A stretch of DNA of 64,000 nt from Eubacteriales bacterium (GCA_030539335.1 JAUNSG010000014.1:1-64000), one strand, 5' to 3'; counted from the stretch's first letter, positions 53,049 to 61,730 are shown. Notes: generated by a model not told the origin, from the letters alone. A program made the numbers and translations.

Positions 53049-53083
53049 CAGGAGTGAGCGTTCCGCTCGCTCCTGCTTTTGTT
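53049..53083 (+). terminator. Intrinsic terminator
   Basis: CAGGAGTGAGCG-TTC-CGCTCGCTCCTG, 12 bp with one G-U pair, then CTTTTGTT. Confidence 0.85.
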
Positions 53084-53103
53084 CAGAAAGGATCGACAAA
53101 ACG

Positions 53104-53781
53104 ATGACTACGGTTTATTTTGTTCGGCATGGTACCACAGACTCCAACATTGGAGGCCGGTTTCAGGGATCGACGGATGTCCCGTTGGGAGAGATGGGTC
53201 TGCGGCAGGCGGATGCCCTGGCGGAACGCTTTCGCGGCATGTCCATCGATGCGGTTTATTGCAGTCCGCTGACGCGCGCCGTTCAGACGGCACAGGGCGT
53301 CTGCCGCTATCTCGCTTGTGAGCCGCATCATGAGGACGGCCTGCGGGAGGTCGACGGCGGCCTGCTGGAGAACCAGACAAACGAGTTCAATGAGCAGAAC
53401 TATCCCGGCAGTATGACGACACTGCGCGCCGATCCGGCGCATTTCAATCCGCCGGAGGGGGAACCCAGCCGGCAGGTCTGGGCGCGGGTCCGGGTAGCGG
53501 TGGAGCGCATTGTCGCAGCCCATCCGGATCAGACCATTGCGATTGTCTCGCATGGCTTTGCCCTGATGACCTATCTGGGGACGGTAGATGCGCCGTTTGA
53601 AGAGATGAAGCCGCGGCTGGTCTCCAATGCATCGGTGACAACCATAACCTATCAGCGGCCGGACGAGCCGTGTCTGGTGGACTACAACGATGTTTCGCAT
53701 CTTCCGGATGAGGTGTGTTTCCGCTCAAAATTCTGGAAAGAGGACGTGAATGGAAAGGAGACTGACCGATGCCGCAGCTGA
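53104..53781 (+). CDS. Histidine phosphatase (phosphoglycerate-mutase-like)
   Basis: 225 residues. Phosphohistidine motif FVRHGTTDSNIGGRFQGSTD near the N-terminus, CSPLTRAVQTAQ, and the second His in AIVSHGFALMTYLG. Members include alpha-ribazole phosphatase, phosphoglycerate mutase and broad phosphatases; substrate is not clear. It overlaps the aminotransferase gene by 13 bases. Confidence 0.9.
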   Translation: MTTVYFVRHGTTDSNIGGRFQGSTDVPLGEMGLRQADALAERFRGMSIDAVYCSPLTRAVQTAQGVCRYLACEPHHEDGLREVDGGLLENQTNEFNEQNYPGSMTTLRADPAHFNPPEGEPSRQVWARVRVAVERIVAAHPDQTIAIVSHGFALMTYLGTVDAPFEEMKPRLVSNASVTTITYQRPDEPCLVDYNDVSHLPDEVCFRSKFWKEDVNGKETDRCRS

Positions 53782-54941
53782 GCCGGCGTGTGCAGACGTT
53801 TACCGATTCGGTCATCCGCCGCATGACGCGCATTTGCAATCAATATGACGCCATCAACCTGTCACAGGGCTTTCCGGACGATGCACCGCCGCAGGCGCTG
53901 CGCGATCGTCTGGCTCAGGTGGCGGAGGAGGGACCGCACCAGTATGCCATCACCTTTGGGGCGAAGAACTTCCGGGAGGCGGCAGCGCGGAAAAATTCCC
54001 CGCGGCTCGGACATAGGGTTGACCCGGAACGGGAGGTGCTGATCACCTGCGGAAGCACAGAGGCGATGATGAGCGCGATGATGACCGTGTGCAATCCGGG
54101 AGATAAGGTAGCGGTATTTTCCCCCTTCTATGAAAACTATGGCGCAGACGCGATTCTGTCCGGCGCAGAGCCGCTCTTCATCCCGCTGGTGCCGCCGGAA
54201 TATGGATTTGACCTGCAAAAGGTGGAGGACGCCTTTGTACAGGGCGCGAAAGCCCTGATCCTGTGTAATCCGTCCAACCCCTGCGGCAAGGTCTTTACAC
54301 GCGAAGAGCTCACTGCACTGGCGGAGATCGTCAAACGGCATGATGCGTTTGTCATCACAGACGAAGTGTATGAGCACATGGTATACGCACCGCATGAGCA
54401 TATCTGTATGGCCTCGTTGCCGGGCATGTGGGAGCATACCATTACCTGTAATTCGCTGTCCAAGACCTATTCCATCACGGGATGGCGCCTCGGCTGGCTG
54501 ATTGGACCGGAAGCGGTGGTGGAATGTGCGAAAAAGGTTCACGACTTCCTCACCGTCGGTGCTCCGGCGCCGCTGCAGGAAGCCGCCGTGGTGGGATTGG
54601 ATTTCCCACAGGAGTATTACGATGCGCTGCTGCGGGAATACACAGCACGGCGCGATTTTTTCTGTGCAGGGCTGGATCGTGCCGGAATCCGGCATAACAT
54701 CCCGCAGGGCACATACTTTGTCATGGTAGACATCCAGCCTTATCTGGATAAGCCAATGTTTTCCGGATGGACGGATATGCAGTTCTGTGAGTGGATGATC
54801 CGGGAAATTGGGGTTGCCGCAGTACCGGGTTCCAGCTTTTTCCGTGAGCCGGTCAATCATCTGATCCGACTGCACTTCGCGCGTGATCCAAAGATTTTGG
54901 AAGAAGCCATCCGTCGTCTGCACCGTTTGCAGGAGTTTTGA
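53769..54941 (+). CDS. PLP-dependent aminotransferase, class I/II
   Basis: 390 residues. Features are AINLSQGFPDDAPPQAL, HQYAITFGAKNFREA, FSPFYENYGADAIL, LCNPSNPCGKVFTREEL, TDEVYEHMVYAPHEH and the PLP lysine in NSLSKTYSITGWRLGWL. The block resembles methionine/kynurenine-type aminotransferases. It starts inside the phosphatase gene, so the two are co-translated. Confidence 0.92.
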   Translation: MPQLSRRVQTFTDSVIRRMTRICNQYDAINLSQGFPDDAPPQALRDRLAQVAEEGPHQYAITFGAKNFREAAARKNSPRLGHRVDPEREVLITCGSTEAMMSAMMTVCNPGDKVAVFSPFYENYGADAILSGAEPLFIPLVPPEYGFDLQKVEDAFVQGAKALILCNPSNPCGKVFTREELTALAEIVKRHDAFVITDEVYEHMVYAPHEHICMASLPGMWEHTITCNSLSKTYSITGWRLGWLIGPEAVVECAKKVHDFLTVGAPAPLQEAAVVGLDFPQEYYDALLREYTARRDFFCAGLDRAGIRHNIPQGTYFVMVDIQPYLDKPMFSGWTDMQFCEWMIREIGVAAVPGSSFFREPVNHLIRLHFARDPKILEEAIRRLHRLQEF

Positions 54942-54950
54942 GAAAGAAAA

Positions 54951-54967
54951 ATTACAAAATGGTTACA
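54951..54967 (-). promoter_or_regulatory. WalR-type box, upstream of 3D gene 1
   Basis: Minus strand TGTAAC-CATTT-TGTAAT fits the WalR (YycF) consensus of two TGTWAH half-sites with 5-bp spacing. It lies in the 3' end of the previous transcript, 117 bp before the -35 of the next promoter. Confidence 0.55.
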
Positions 54968-55011
54968 AAACTTTTTGGCGGGAAATAAGGGTAAAAACAA
55001 ACAAATCGAAT

Positions 55012-55056
55012 GAAAATCAGGCGATTTCCGGTGGGATATTGCCTGGTTTTCTTTTT
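55012..55056 (+). terminator. Intrinsic terminator of aminotransferase message
   Basis: AAATCAGGC and GCCTGGTTT around an 18-nt loop, followed by TCTTTTTGTT. Confidence 0.6.
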
Positions 55057-55084
55057 GTTCATCGATGGAAAAGGAAAAAAGCCC

Positions 55085-55131
55085 TTGACAAAGTGACCGC
55101 AGTTCGCTAAAATAATTACAAAATGGTAACA
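55085..55131 (+). promoter_or_regulatory. Promoter and WalR-type box of 3D gene 1
   Basis: TTGACA (55085-55090), 17-nt spacer, TAAAAT (55108-55113). One base later comes a WalR-type box (55115-55131; minus strand TGTTAC-CATTT-TGTAAT). A box right after -10 fits repression. Confidence 0.7.
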
Positions 55132-55191
55132 AAAAGAAATCAAAAAAGGTTACAAACAATTGTGTGACAGCATTGGGAGGGATTTTACACA

Positions 55192-55749
55192 ATGATTCAA
55201 CGTTACAAGCGCTTGCTGCTCATCGCAGTGGCCACGATGGTTCTGGCAATTTCCATGGGAGTGAGCGCATCTGCGACAACGGTCAAGGCCACATCAAATG
55301 TCGTGGTTCGTTCCACAGCATCGACGTCCAGCAAAAAGCTGACAACCATGAAAAAGAGTGTTTCTCGGACGGTGCTTAAAGTATCCACGAACACCAAGTG
55401 GGTCAAGGTAAAGGTCAACGGCAAGAGCGGTTATGTTCATACGAACCGTGTCAAGGTGACTTCCGGTTCGCTGCCGAAGCGAGTCAAGCTCGGAAAGTTT
55501 AAGCTGACGTTTTATGGGGGAGATACAACGACAGCTTCCGGAAAGACACCGCGCATCAATCATACGATTGCGGTTGATCCGCGCGTGATTGCCCTCGGCT
55601 CCAAGGTGTACATTTCCGGCTGGGGGACGTATTACGCGGAGGATACTGGCGGAGCGATCAAGGGCAATATCATTGATATTTTTGTTACCTCGGAAGCAAA
55701 GGCGAACCGGCTCGGTGTACGCTATGCAACCGTGTATGTTTACAAGTAA
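55192..55749 (+). CDS. Secreted SH3-3D domain protein 1
   Basis: 185 residues. Signal peptide about 1-27 (LLLIAVATMVLAISMGVSASA), a bacterial SH3 domain (VVVRSTASTSSKKLTTM, VKVNGKSGYVHTNRVKV) and a C-terminal 3D domain with its aspartates in TIAVDPRVIALGSKVYI, YYAEDTGGAIKGNIIDIF. 3D domains are lytic-transglycosylase-like wall enzymes, as in Bacillus YocH, a WalR target. It is paralogous to the next two genes, and its promoter carries a WalR-type box. GGGAGGGA precedes the ATG. Confidence 0.92.
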   Translation: MIQRYKRLLLIAVATMVLAISMGVSASATTVKATSNVVVRSTASTSSKKLTTMKKSVSRTVLKVSTNTKWVKVKVNGKSGYVHTNRVKVTSGSLPKRVKLGKFKLTFYGGDTTTASGKTPRINHTIAVDPRVIALGSKVYISGWGTYYAEDTGGAIKGNIIDIFVTSEAKANRLGVRYATVYVYK

Positions 55750-55771
55750 GATTACAGAAAAATAAAATTAA

Positions 55772-55788
55772 ATTACAAAAAGATTACA
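55772..55788 (-). promoter_or_regulatory. WalR-type box, upstream of 3D gene 2
   Basis: Minus strand TGTAAT-CTTTT-TGTAAT, 116 bp before the -35 of the gene 2 promoter, matching the position of the box before gene 1. Confidence 0.55.
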
Positions 55789-55833
55789 AAACTTTTTTGT
55801 GATGCAAAACGAGATGTTATCATAATAATCTGG

Positions 55834-55878
55834 AAAACCGGTCTTTTTTCGCAAGAAAAACCGGTTTTCTTTTCTTTT
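55834..55878 (+). terminator. Intrinsic terminator of 3D gene 1
   Basis: AAAACCGG with inner TTTTT/AAAAA pairing and CCGGTTTT, followed by CTTTTCTTTTT. Confidence 0.75.
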
Positions 55879-55904
55879 TCGAAAAAGAAAATCGAGAAAT
55901 ACCC

Positions 55905-55951
55905 TTGACAAATCAGGGGGATTCCGGTATTATGATTACAACATGGTAACA
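55905..55951 (+). promoter_or_regulatory. Promoter and WalR-type box of 3D gene 2
   Basis: TTGACA (55905-55910), 17-nt spacer, TATTAT (55928-55933); one base later a WalR-type box (55935-55951; minus strand TGTTAC-CATGT-TGTAAT). Same layout as gene 1. Confidence 0.72.
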
Positions 55952-56012
55952 AAATAATATCAAAAAAATTACAGAATGATTGGAAGACATCATCCAATAG
56001 GAGGATTACGAT

Positions 56013-56606
56013 ATGTTTCAGCGATTCAAGCGCATCGCACTCGTGGCGCTGACGACAATGATTTTTACCGTTGCGATTGCAGCAAACGCATCCGCGACGA
56101 CGGTTAAGGCGGTCAGCAATGTCAATCTCCGTGCGAAGGCAAGCACCTCGAGCCGGGTTCTGACCGTTATGAAGAAGAATACACAGAGAACGGTACTCAA
56201 GGTATCCAGCAACAAAAAGTGGATCAAGGTCAAGGTGAATGGCAAGACAGGCTATGTCAACCGCAACTATGTCAAATACATAACCACAACGTCCTCTGGA
56301 AAGTCGTCCACGGCAAAGACCGAGAGCACGACGACAAAGGTCAAGCTCGGAAAATTCAAGCTGACCTTCTATGGCGGAGATACGACAACGGCATCGGGAA
56401 AGACCCCGAAGATCAATCATACCATCGCGGTTGACCGTCGCGTCATCCCGCTGGGCAGCAAGGTCTATATCGAGGGCTGGGGCACCTACTATGCAGAGGA
56501 CACCGGCGGAGCAATCAAGGGCAATATCATTGATATCTTTGTCCGCACGGAGCGCGAGGCCAATCGGATCGGCGTCAAGTACGCGAATGTCTACCTTTAC
56601 AAATAA
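56013..56606 (+). CDS. Secreted SH3-3D domain protein 2
   Basis: 197 residues. Signal peptide about 1-26, SH3 domain (NVNLRAKASTSSRVLTVM, GKTGYVNRNYVKY), a Ser/Thr/Lys linker longer than in gene 1, then the 3D domain (FYGGDTTTASGKTPKINH, AVDRRVIPLGSKVYIEG, YAEDTGGAIKGNIIDIF). Predicted secreted wall-lytic enzyme or wall remodeller. Second of three tandem paralogues; AGGAGG is present upstream. Confidence 0.92.
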   Translation: MFQRFKRIALVALTTMIFTVAIAANASATTVKAVSNVNLRAKASTSSRVLTVMKKNTQRTVLKVSSNKKWIKVKVNGKTGYVNRNYVKYITTTSSGKSSTAKTESTTTKVKLGKFKLTFYGGDTTTASGKTPKINHTIAVDRRVIPLGSKVYIEGWGTYYAEDTGGAIKGNIIDIFVRTEREANRIGVKYANVYLYK

Positions 56607-56616
56607 GAAAGCCAAC

Positions 56617-56648
56617 GCGGCCGCACGAAGGTGCGGCCGTGTTTTTTT
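56617..56648 (+). terminator. Intrinsic terminator of 3D gene 2
   Basis: CGGCCGCAC-GAAG-GTGCGGCCG, perfect 9-bp stem, followed by TGTTTTTTT. Confidence 0.9.
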
Positions 56649-56664
56649 CGGAAAAAACAAAGTT

Positions 56665-56692
56665 GTTACAGAAAAACTCCAAAAGGATTACA
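56665..56692 (-). promoter_or_regulatory. Phased WalR-like half-sites before 3D gene 3
   Basis: GTTACA and ATTACA are spaced by 16 bases (5+6+5) so that three half-site positions fall on one face of the helix; the middle hexamer ACTCCA is degenerate. Confidence 0.4.
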
Positions 56693-56819
56693 AAAATATT
56701 TCGAAATGATTTTAAACGGAGAACGGTGAGAAATTGTGAAAAGTACGCAATTTCATAATAATTTTGCCCGATAAATGCGGTAGATTCCGGGGTGGGTTTG
56801 GCGAAAAAGCAAAAAAATC

Positions 56820-56866
56820 TTGACAAAAAAGACGATTTACGGTATGATGGTTACAGTTTTATTACA
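56820..56866 (+). promoter_or_regulatory. Promoter and WalR-type box of 3D gene 3
   Basis: TTGACA (56820-56825), 17-nt spacer, TATGAT (56843-56848); one base later a WalR-type box (56850-56866; minus strand TGTAAT-AAAAC-TGTAAC). A further ATTACA at 56883 keeps the phase. Confidence 0.7.
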
Positions 56867-56928
56867 AACTATTGTCTGAAAGATTACAAATCCCACAGCG
56901 GATTGTTCGGTATGGAGGTTTTTGGCTT

Positions 56929-57516
56929 ATGTCCCATCGTCTGAAGCGCACAGTACTTGTTGCGATTACCATGATGATTCTGGCTGTTACCCTTGCGGTA
57001 AGCGCATCGGCGGCCACCGTCAAGGCAACTGCAAATGCACCGGTTCGCGCGAAAGCCAAAACAAGCAGCACAAAGCTCACAACCATGAAGAAGGGAACCT
57101 CCCGTACCGTGCTGAAGGTCTCCGGAAAGTGGATTAAGGTCAAGGTAAACGGAAAGACCGGTTACGTGAACACAAGCCGTGTGAAATATGTCACCGCGGC
57201 GAAGAAGACGGCGACCGTCACAGAGGAAAAGCTCCCGACGGAGAAGAAAGTAAAGCTTGGAAAGTTCAAGCTGACGTTCTATGGCGATGACACCATCACC
57301 GCTTCGGGCAAAAAGCCGCAGGTCAATCACACCATCGCCGTTGATCCGCGTGTTATCCCGCTGGGAAGCAAGGTTTATATCGAGGGCATGGGTACTTATT
57401 ATGCAGAGGATACCGGCGGAGCGATCAAGGGCAACATCCTGGATGTATTTGTCCGCACGGAGGCGGAAGCCAACCGGATCGGCGTCAAGTACGCAAATGT
57501 CTACATCTACAAGTAA
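56929..57516 (+). CDS. Secreted SH3-3D domain protein 3
   Basis: 195 residues. Signal peptide about 1-28 (TVLVAITMMILAVTLAVSASA), SH3 domain (APVRAKAKTSSTKLTTM), linker, 3D domain (FYGDDTITASGKKPQVNH, AVDPRVIPLGSKVYIEG, YAEDTGGAIKGNILDVF). The start at 56929 (MSHRLKR) follows GGAGGT at 9 nt; the frame upstream is non-coding. Third of the tandem paralogues; closes with a terminator. Confidence 0.92.
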   Translation: MSHRLKRTVLVAITMMILAVTLAVSASAATVKATANAPVRAKAKTSSTKLTTMKKGTSRTVLKVSGKWIKVKVNGKTGYVNTSRVKYVTAAKKTATVTEEKLPTEKKVKLGKFKLTFYGDDTITASGKKPQVNHTIAVDPRVIPLGSKVYIEGMGTYYAEDTGGAIKGNILDVFVRTEAEANRIGVKYANVYIYK

Positions 57517-57525
57517 ACAAATCAG

Positions 57526-57557
57526 CAGCGACTGCAAAAGCAGCCGCTGTTTTTTTT
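57526..57557 (+). terminator. Intrinsic terminator of 3D gene 3
   Basis: CAGCG-A-CTGC-AAAA-GCAG-C-CGCTG followed by a run of T. Confidence 0.88.
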
Positions 57558-57584
57558 GCAGAAAGGTTTTCGGACGACAGGCCT

Positions 57585-57612
57585 TTGCAATTCCTATGGG
57601 ATTTGCTATAAT
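57585..57612 (+). promoter_or_regulatory. Promoter of argF
   Basis: TTGCAA (57585-57590), 16-nt spacer, TATAAT (57607-57612), with TGC before -10. About 110 nt of leader follows before the ATG; no strong riboswitch was found in it. Confidence 0.65.
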
Positions 57613-57722
57613 AAACGTAATCCGAGGATACGAAATTGATTGGGTCATCATCCGAAGCGGAACCGGTCATCGGACGGTTTTGTTTTGATACAACGAACAC
57701 ACAGACAGGAGAAGGGATTGCG

Positions 57723-58706
57723 ATGAACTTAAAGGGCAGAAATTTTTTAAAGCTGCTGGATTTTACTCCGGAGGAGATCGAGGGCATGCTTGCCCTTGCC
57801 GCGGAACTGAAGGAAAAGAAAAAGAACGGCATTGCACATGACACGCTGCGGGGCAAGAACATTGCGCTGATTTTTGAAAAGACCAGCACACGTACCCGCT
57901 GCAGTTTTGAGGTTGCGGCGCATGATCTGGGGATGCAGGTTACCTATCTGGACCCATCCGGTTCACAGATCGGCAAAAAGGAGAGCATTGCGGATACGGC
58001 GCGCGTACTGGGACGCATGTATGACGGCATTGAATACCGCGGCTATGGACAGGAGATCGTGGAGGAGCTGGCAAAGCACGCCGGTGTTCCGGTGTGGAAT
58101 GGCCTGACAAACGAGTTCCATCCGACGCAGATCCTCGCCGATATGCTGACCATTCAGGAGCATTTTGGCCGTCTGAAGGGAATTAACTTTGTGTATTTGG
58201 GCGACGCCCGGTTCAACATGGGCAATTCGCTGATGGTTGGCTGTGCCAAGCTGGGGCTGAATTTCACCGCCTGCGCCCCGAAGGATTACTTCCCGGATGC
58301 CGAACTGATCGCGCAGTGCGAGGAGGTTGCAAAGGAAACCGGCGCAACGCTGCGCTTCTGTGAGGACCCGATGGAGGCAACGAAGGGGGCGGACGTCTTG
58401 TATACCGACGTCTGGGTTTCGATGGGTGAGCCGGTTGAGGTCTGGGAAGAGCGGATCGAGAAACTGGGGGCCTATCAGGTCAATCAGGCGATCATGGAGA
58501 ATGCCGGAGAGCAGGCGGTCTTTATGCATTGTCTGCCGGCCTTCCACGATCACAAGACGACCATCGGAAAGGAAATGGGGGAGCGGTTCCAGCGCGACGC
58601 GATGGAAGTGACAGACGAAGTCTTTGAAGGGCCGCAGTCGATCGTCTTTGACGAGGCGGAAAACCGTATGCACACGATCAAGGCCGTGATGGCGGCCACG
58701 CTGTAA
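57723..58706 (+). CDS. argF: Ornithine carbamoyltransferase
   Basis: 327 residues. Carbamoyl-phosphate loop [36 protein letters not shown] for ornithine, and the active-site loop HCLPAFHD. It makes citrulline in arginine synthesis or in the deiminase route. ATG 57723 (MNLKGRN) follows AGGAGAAGGG. No other arg genes lie nearby. A putrescine carbamoyltransferase is less likely. Confidence 0.95.
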   Translation: MNLKGRNFLKLLDFTPEEIEGMLALAAELKEKKKNGIAHDTLRGKNIALIFEKTSTRTRCSFEVAAHDLGMQVTYLDPSGSQIGKKESIADTARVLGRMYDGIEYRGYGQEIVEELAKHAGVPVWNGLTNEFHPTQILADMLTIQEHFGRLKGINFVYLGDARFNMGNSLMVGCAKLGLNFTACAPKDYFPDAELIAQCEEVAKETGATLRFCEDPMEATKGADVLYTDVWVSMGEPVEVWEERIEKLGAYQVNQAIMENAGEQAVFMHCLPAFHDHKTTIGKEMGERFQRDAMEVTDEVFEGPQSIVFDEAENRMHTIKAVMAATL

Positions 58707-58730
58707 AATGGGAAAGGAAACCGAACAGCC

Positions 58731-59033
58731 ATGACCATGCAGGAGCTTGAAGAGAAGTATATCGACCGCGAGGTCGATGAAGGCCGACTCAATTATTATT
58801 TTCAGATGATGGGTAAATTTGGCCGCGCATCCATGTATACCTTTTCGTTCCACACCGACGATTACACGATTTCTGCAGATATCTGTATCGAAAGAGGAAG
58901 GATCACCGGCATTGTTCCGGATAAGGAGCAGAGGGATGACGGCTGGGGCCTCAATCCGGACGCGGGTTCGGAGGAGATTTTGCCGGGGGAATACGATACC
59001 CTTGCCATGTATTTGGACAGTGTTGTCCGATAA
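58731..59033 (+). CDS. Hypothetical protein
   Basis: 100 residues, not recognised. N-terminal helix (MQELEEKYIDREVDEGRLN), then a stretch of alternating beta strands (YTFSFHTDDYTISADICIERGRITGIV) and an acidic, Gly/Pro-rich end. No signal peptide or membrane segment. It follows argF by 24 bases, so it may be on the same message. Confidence 0.6.
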   Translation: MTMQELEEKYIDREVDEGRLNYYFQMMGKFGRASMYTFSFHTDDYTISADICIERGRITGIVPDKEQRDDGWGLNPDAGSEEILPGEYDTLAMYLDSVVR

Positions 59034-59035
59034 GA

Positions 59036-59077
59036 ACCAAAAAAAGAAGGGGAGGAAATCCAACTGGATTTCCTCCC
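59036..59077 (-). terminator. Terminator of HAD gene (minus strand)
   Basis: GGGAGGAAATCC-AACT-GGATTTCCTCCC, perfect 12-bp stem. On the minus strand it is followed by CTTCTTTTTTT. It also acts as a stem for the plus-strand message. Confidence 0.82.
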
Positions 59078-59097
59078 TCGTTTCGCGAAAAGGTGTT

Positions 59098-59122
59098 GTG
59101 CGGCCGCTGGCCGTACTTTTTT
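59098..59122 (+). terminator. Terminator of argF transcript
   Basis: GTGCGGCC-GCT-GGCCGTAC with one G-U pair, then TTTTTT. Confidence 0.82.
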
Positions 59123-59780
59123 ATTTGGCGAGCTGCGCGAAGTGCGCATACAGGACGCCGAGGTCATCGAAGATGTAACGGCAGAGCTGCCGCATCTCCT
59201 CGGTTGGCGGAAGCTGGTCGGGAACCATGATCGGGATCATTCCGGCGCGGTGGGCCGAACGGATGCCGTTGTAGGAATCCTCGACGGCATAGGCGGTCGC
59301 GGGATTGACCCCCAGCTTTTCGCAGGCGAGCAGATAGATGTCCGGTTCCGGTTTGCTCCGTTTCAAGTGGTCTCCGCAGATGACAACGGAGAAATAGGGA
59401 AGGAGCCCGGCTTCCTCCAGCTCCGGGCAGACAGAGGCCTCACGCGAAGAGGAGGCCACCGCCAGAGGATATCCCAGCGCATGCAGTCCCCGGATCGCTT
59501 CGAGCGCATGGGGACGGCAGGGAATGCCGTCGGTAATCAACTGGTGGAAGTAATTGCGCGTGGCTTCGTGGAACCGTTTTACGGGAAAATCCTGCCCATA
59601 CAGGGAGCACAGGACTTCATCGGTTTTGGCATGGGTGGTCCCCATACAGGAGCGGCACAGGTCAGACGGCTCGATCAGGCCGAATTCCTCCGCAACATGC
59701 TCCCAACACTGCAAAACAAGCTGTTCGGTGTCGAGCAGGACGCCGTCCATATCAAAGACAATACATGGTTTTTCAGACAT
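59121..59780 (-). CDS. HAD-superfamily phosphatase (beta-phosphoglucomutase-like)
   Basis: 219 residues. Motif I FDMDGVLLDTEQ, motif II LAVASSSRE, motif III Lys near KRSKPEPD, motif IV in YAVEDSYNGIRSAHRAGM. Helical cap domain between residues about 15 and 80. Fits the beta-phosphoglucomutase/phosphatase class; substrate unknown. GGAGGAG precedes the ATG. Confidence 0.92.
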   Translation of the reverse strand: MSEKPCIVFDMDGVLLDTEQLVLQCWEHVAEEFGLIEPSDLCRSCMGTTHAKTDEVLCSLYGQDFPVKRFHEATRNYFHQLITDGIPCRPHALEAIRGLHALGYPLAVASSSREASVCPELEEAGLLPYFSVVICGDHLKRSKPEPDIYLLACEKLGVNPATAYAVEDSYNGIRSAHRAGMIPIMVPDQLPPTEEMRQLCRYIFDDLGVLYAHFAQLAK

Positions 59781-59817
59781 AGGAAATCTCCTCCAAGAGG
59801 GTGTAAAACGACAGTGC

Positions 59818-60189
59818 TCAGCGGAATTTATGCCAGAGCAGGAAGCCGACGGTCAACGCACCGGCCATCCGCAGAGAGGATGAGGCGGGCTGCAGCAGCG
59901 CTTCCGGAACGAGTGGGAACGGAAGAAACGCAGGGGATCCGATCCACGCGGAGAGGAAGGGAGCGCACGCCAGATAGAGGGCGGGAAGCCCGACAAGGAT
60001 TCGCTCCGGCCATCCGACGCCCCAGAGGGAGAGCTGGGCAAGAAACGCACCGCAGACCAGGCAGGTCAGCAGGGTGACCAGATAGGCCGCCGTAGTCTGT
60101 GGACCCAGATACTGGCCGATTCCATACCCCGCGGTTAAGATCAGAAAAAACAAGGCGTCCCAGATAATCAGACGGAGAAAATGGGGCAT
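59818..60189 (-). CDS. Small membrane protein, hypothetical
   Basis: 123 residues with four predicted membrane segments (LIIWDALFFLILTAGYGIG, AYLVTLLTCLVCGAFLAQL, ILVGLPALYLACAPFL, MAGALTVGFLLW). No known family is evident. AAAGGAGGG is at a good distance from the ATG. It is followed on the same strand by the HAD gene after 37 bp. Confidence 0.7.
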   Translation of the reverse strand: MPHFLRLIIWDALFFLILTAGYGIGQYLGPQTTAAYLVTLLTCLVCGAFLAQLSLWGVGWPERILVGLPALYLACAPFLSAWIGSPAFLPFPLVPEALLQPASSSLRMAGALTVGFLLWHKFR

Positions 60190-60237
60190 AGTATGCCCTC
60201 CTTTCGACAGAGAAATTTGTCAAAGAATCACAACAAT

Positions 60238-60266
60238 ATTATAGCGAAGGATGGCACCCTCGGCAA
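60238..60266 (-). promoter_or_regulatory. Promoter for membrane protein-HAD unit
   Basis: Minus strand: TTGCCG (60266-60261), 17-nt spacer, TATAAT (60243-60238), about 50 bp before the gene. Confidence 0.65.
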
Positions 60267-60456
60267 GATGAAAATGCAAAAGGGAAAATGTGCCATGAAA
60301 ATGCAGCAAATCGGGCAAGTTTTGCCAGATTTCGAGTAAAATAATCAGAAAATATCAATAAATATGAAAATAGGACTGCCAAATTTCTATAAACTATGCT
60401 ATACTGAATTTAGTTACTCACAAGAAAAAATTCTCGGGAGAAAGCTGGAGACTGGC

Positions 60457-61713
60457 ATGTATGAGAAGATAGTCCTGCCCAATGGTGTGCGCGTCATTTA
60501 TGAGAGAATGCCAAACGTGCGCTCAGCGGCAGTTGGAATATGGGTCATGAATGGTTCGCGCTATGAGCCGGAGGAATGGAACGGAATCTCCCATTTTGTC
60601 GAACACATGGTCTTTAAAGGGACGGAGAAGCGTTCGGCCAAGCATATCGCGGTTGCGATGGATGCCATTGGCGGACAGGTAAATGCTTTCACAACCAAGG
60701 AGTGTACCTGCTTTTACCTGCGGACGCTGGACAGCCATTTACAGACTGGGGTAGAGATTCTGGCGGATATGTTTTTGAACTCCCGTTTTGACGATCGTGA
60801 TGTGGATCTGGAGCGCAGCGTTATCGAAGAAGAAATTGATATGTATGAGGACTCCCCGGAGGATACCGCAACGGAGAAGCTGTTCGAGCAGTGCTATCGC
60901 GGCAGTTCGCTGGGACGGTCCATCCTAGGACATCCGGAAACCCTCAAGGATATCCATGGAAAGCAGCTTCATGAATTTGTGGATGAGTTTTACCGTCCGC
61001 AGGATACGATTGTTTCCCTGGCCGGCTCGTTTACGCTCGGTGATATTGAGTTCATTTGCAGCCTGTTTGAGGGGATGAAGGGCGAAGGGCGCAATGTCGC
61101 GACACCGGTGCAGTATCATCCCACGGTATTCACCAAGGAAAAGGATATCGAGCAGAATCACATCTGCATTGGCTTTGAAGGGGTTCCGCTCTGTTCGGAC
61201 GAGCGGTATGTCAATGCGCTGCTGGGAACGATCCTGGGCGGCGGTATGTCATCGCGCCTGTTCCAGCGTGTCCGGGAGCAGAATGGCCTGTGCTACTCGA
61301 TCTATTCGTTCCACACCGCACATACGGACGCCGGACTGTTCAGCGTCTATACGGCGCTGGGACAGGAGACAGAGCAGCGTGCGGTGGAGCTGATCCTGCA
61401 GGAATGCCGCAATCTGGCGGAATGTGGGCCGGATCGCACCGAGCTGAACCGGTGTAAGGAGCAGGCAAAAACCAGCGTCCTGCTGGGGCTGGAGAGCACG
61501 GCAAGCCGTATGAATCAGATTGCACGCGGAGAGATGTTCTTTGGCTATAATCCGGAGGTCGAAGAGGTCATTGCCCGTTATGATGCCGTGACAAAGGAAG
61601 ACGTTGCGGCGCTGGCACGGCAGATCTTCCAATGGGATCAAATGTCCATCAGTGCGGTTGGCCGGATTGAGAGCGAGAAGTATTATGCAGATCTGATTCG
61701 CCAATATTCATAA
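60457..61713 (+). CDS. M16-family zinc metallopeptidase
   Basis: 418 residues, insulinase/mitochondrial processing peptidase class. The inverted zinc motif HFVEH with downstream EEEIDMYED (third ligand Glu) is present; the second half has LGGGMSSRLFQRVREQNGLCYSI. The N-terminal VRVIYERMPNVRSAAVGIW is typical. Start at 60457 (MYEKIVL); upstream codons lack a ribosome site. It resembles the YmxG/MlpA group found near polynucleotide phosphorylase genes, but here it is solitary before glpK. Confidence 0.92.
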   Translation: MYEKIVLPNGVRVIYERMPNVRSAAVGIWVMNGSRYEPEEWNGISHFVEHMVFKGTEKRSAKHIAVAMDAIGGQVNAFTTKECTCFYLRTLDSHLQTGVEILADMFLNSRFDDRDVDLERSVIEEEIDMYEDSPEDTATEKLFEQCYRGSSLGRSILGHPETLKDIHGKQLHEFVDEFYRPQDTIVSLAGSFTLGDIEFICSLFEGMKGEGRNVATPVQYHPTVFTKEKDIEQNHICIGFEGVPLCSDERYVNALLGTILGGGMSSRLFQRVREQNGLCYSIYSFHTAHTDAGLFSVYTALGQETEQRAVELILQECRNLAECGPDRTELNRCKEQAKTSVLLGLESTASRMNQIARGEMFFGYNPEVEEVIARYDAVTKEDVAALARQIFQWDQMSISAVGRIESEKYYADLIRQYS

Positions 61714-61730
61714 GACGAGGAAAATGATCG

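Noticed and set aside
57640..57700. Possible attenuator before argF
   Set aside because: Only short stems (AACCG/CGGTT) with a weak T-run; no leader peptide or known motif.
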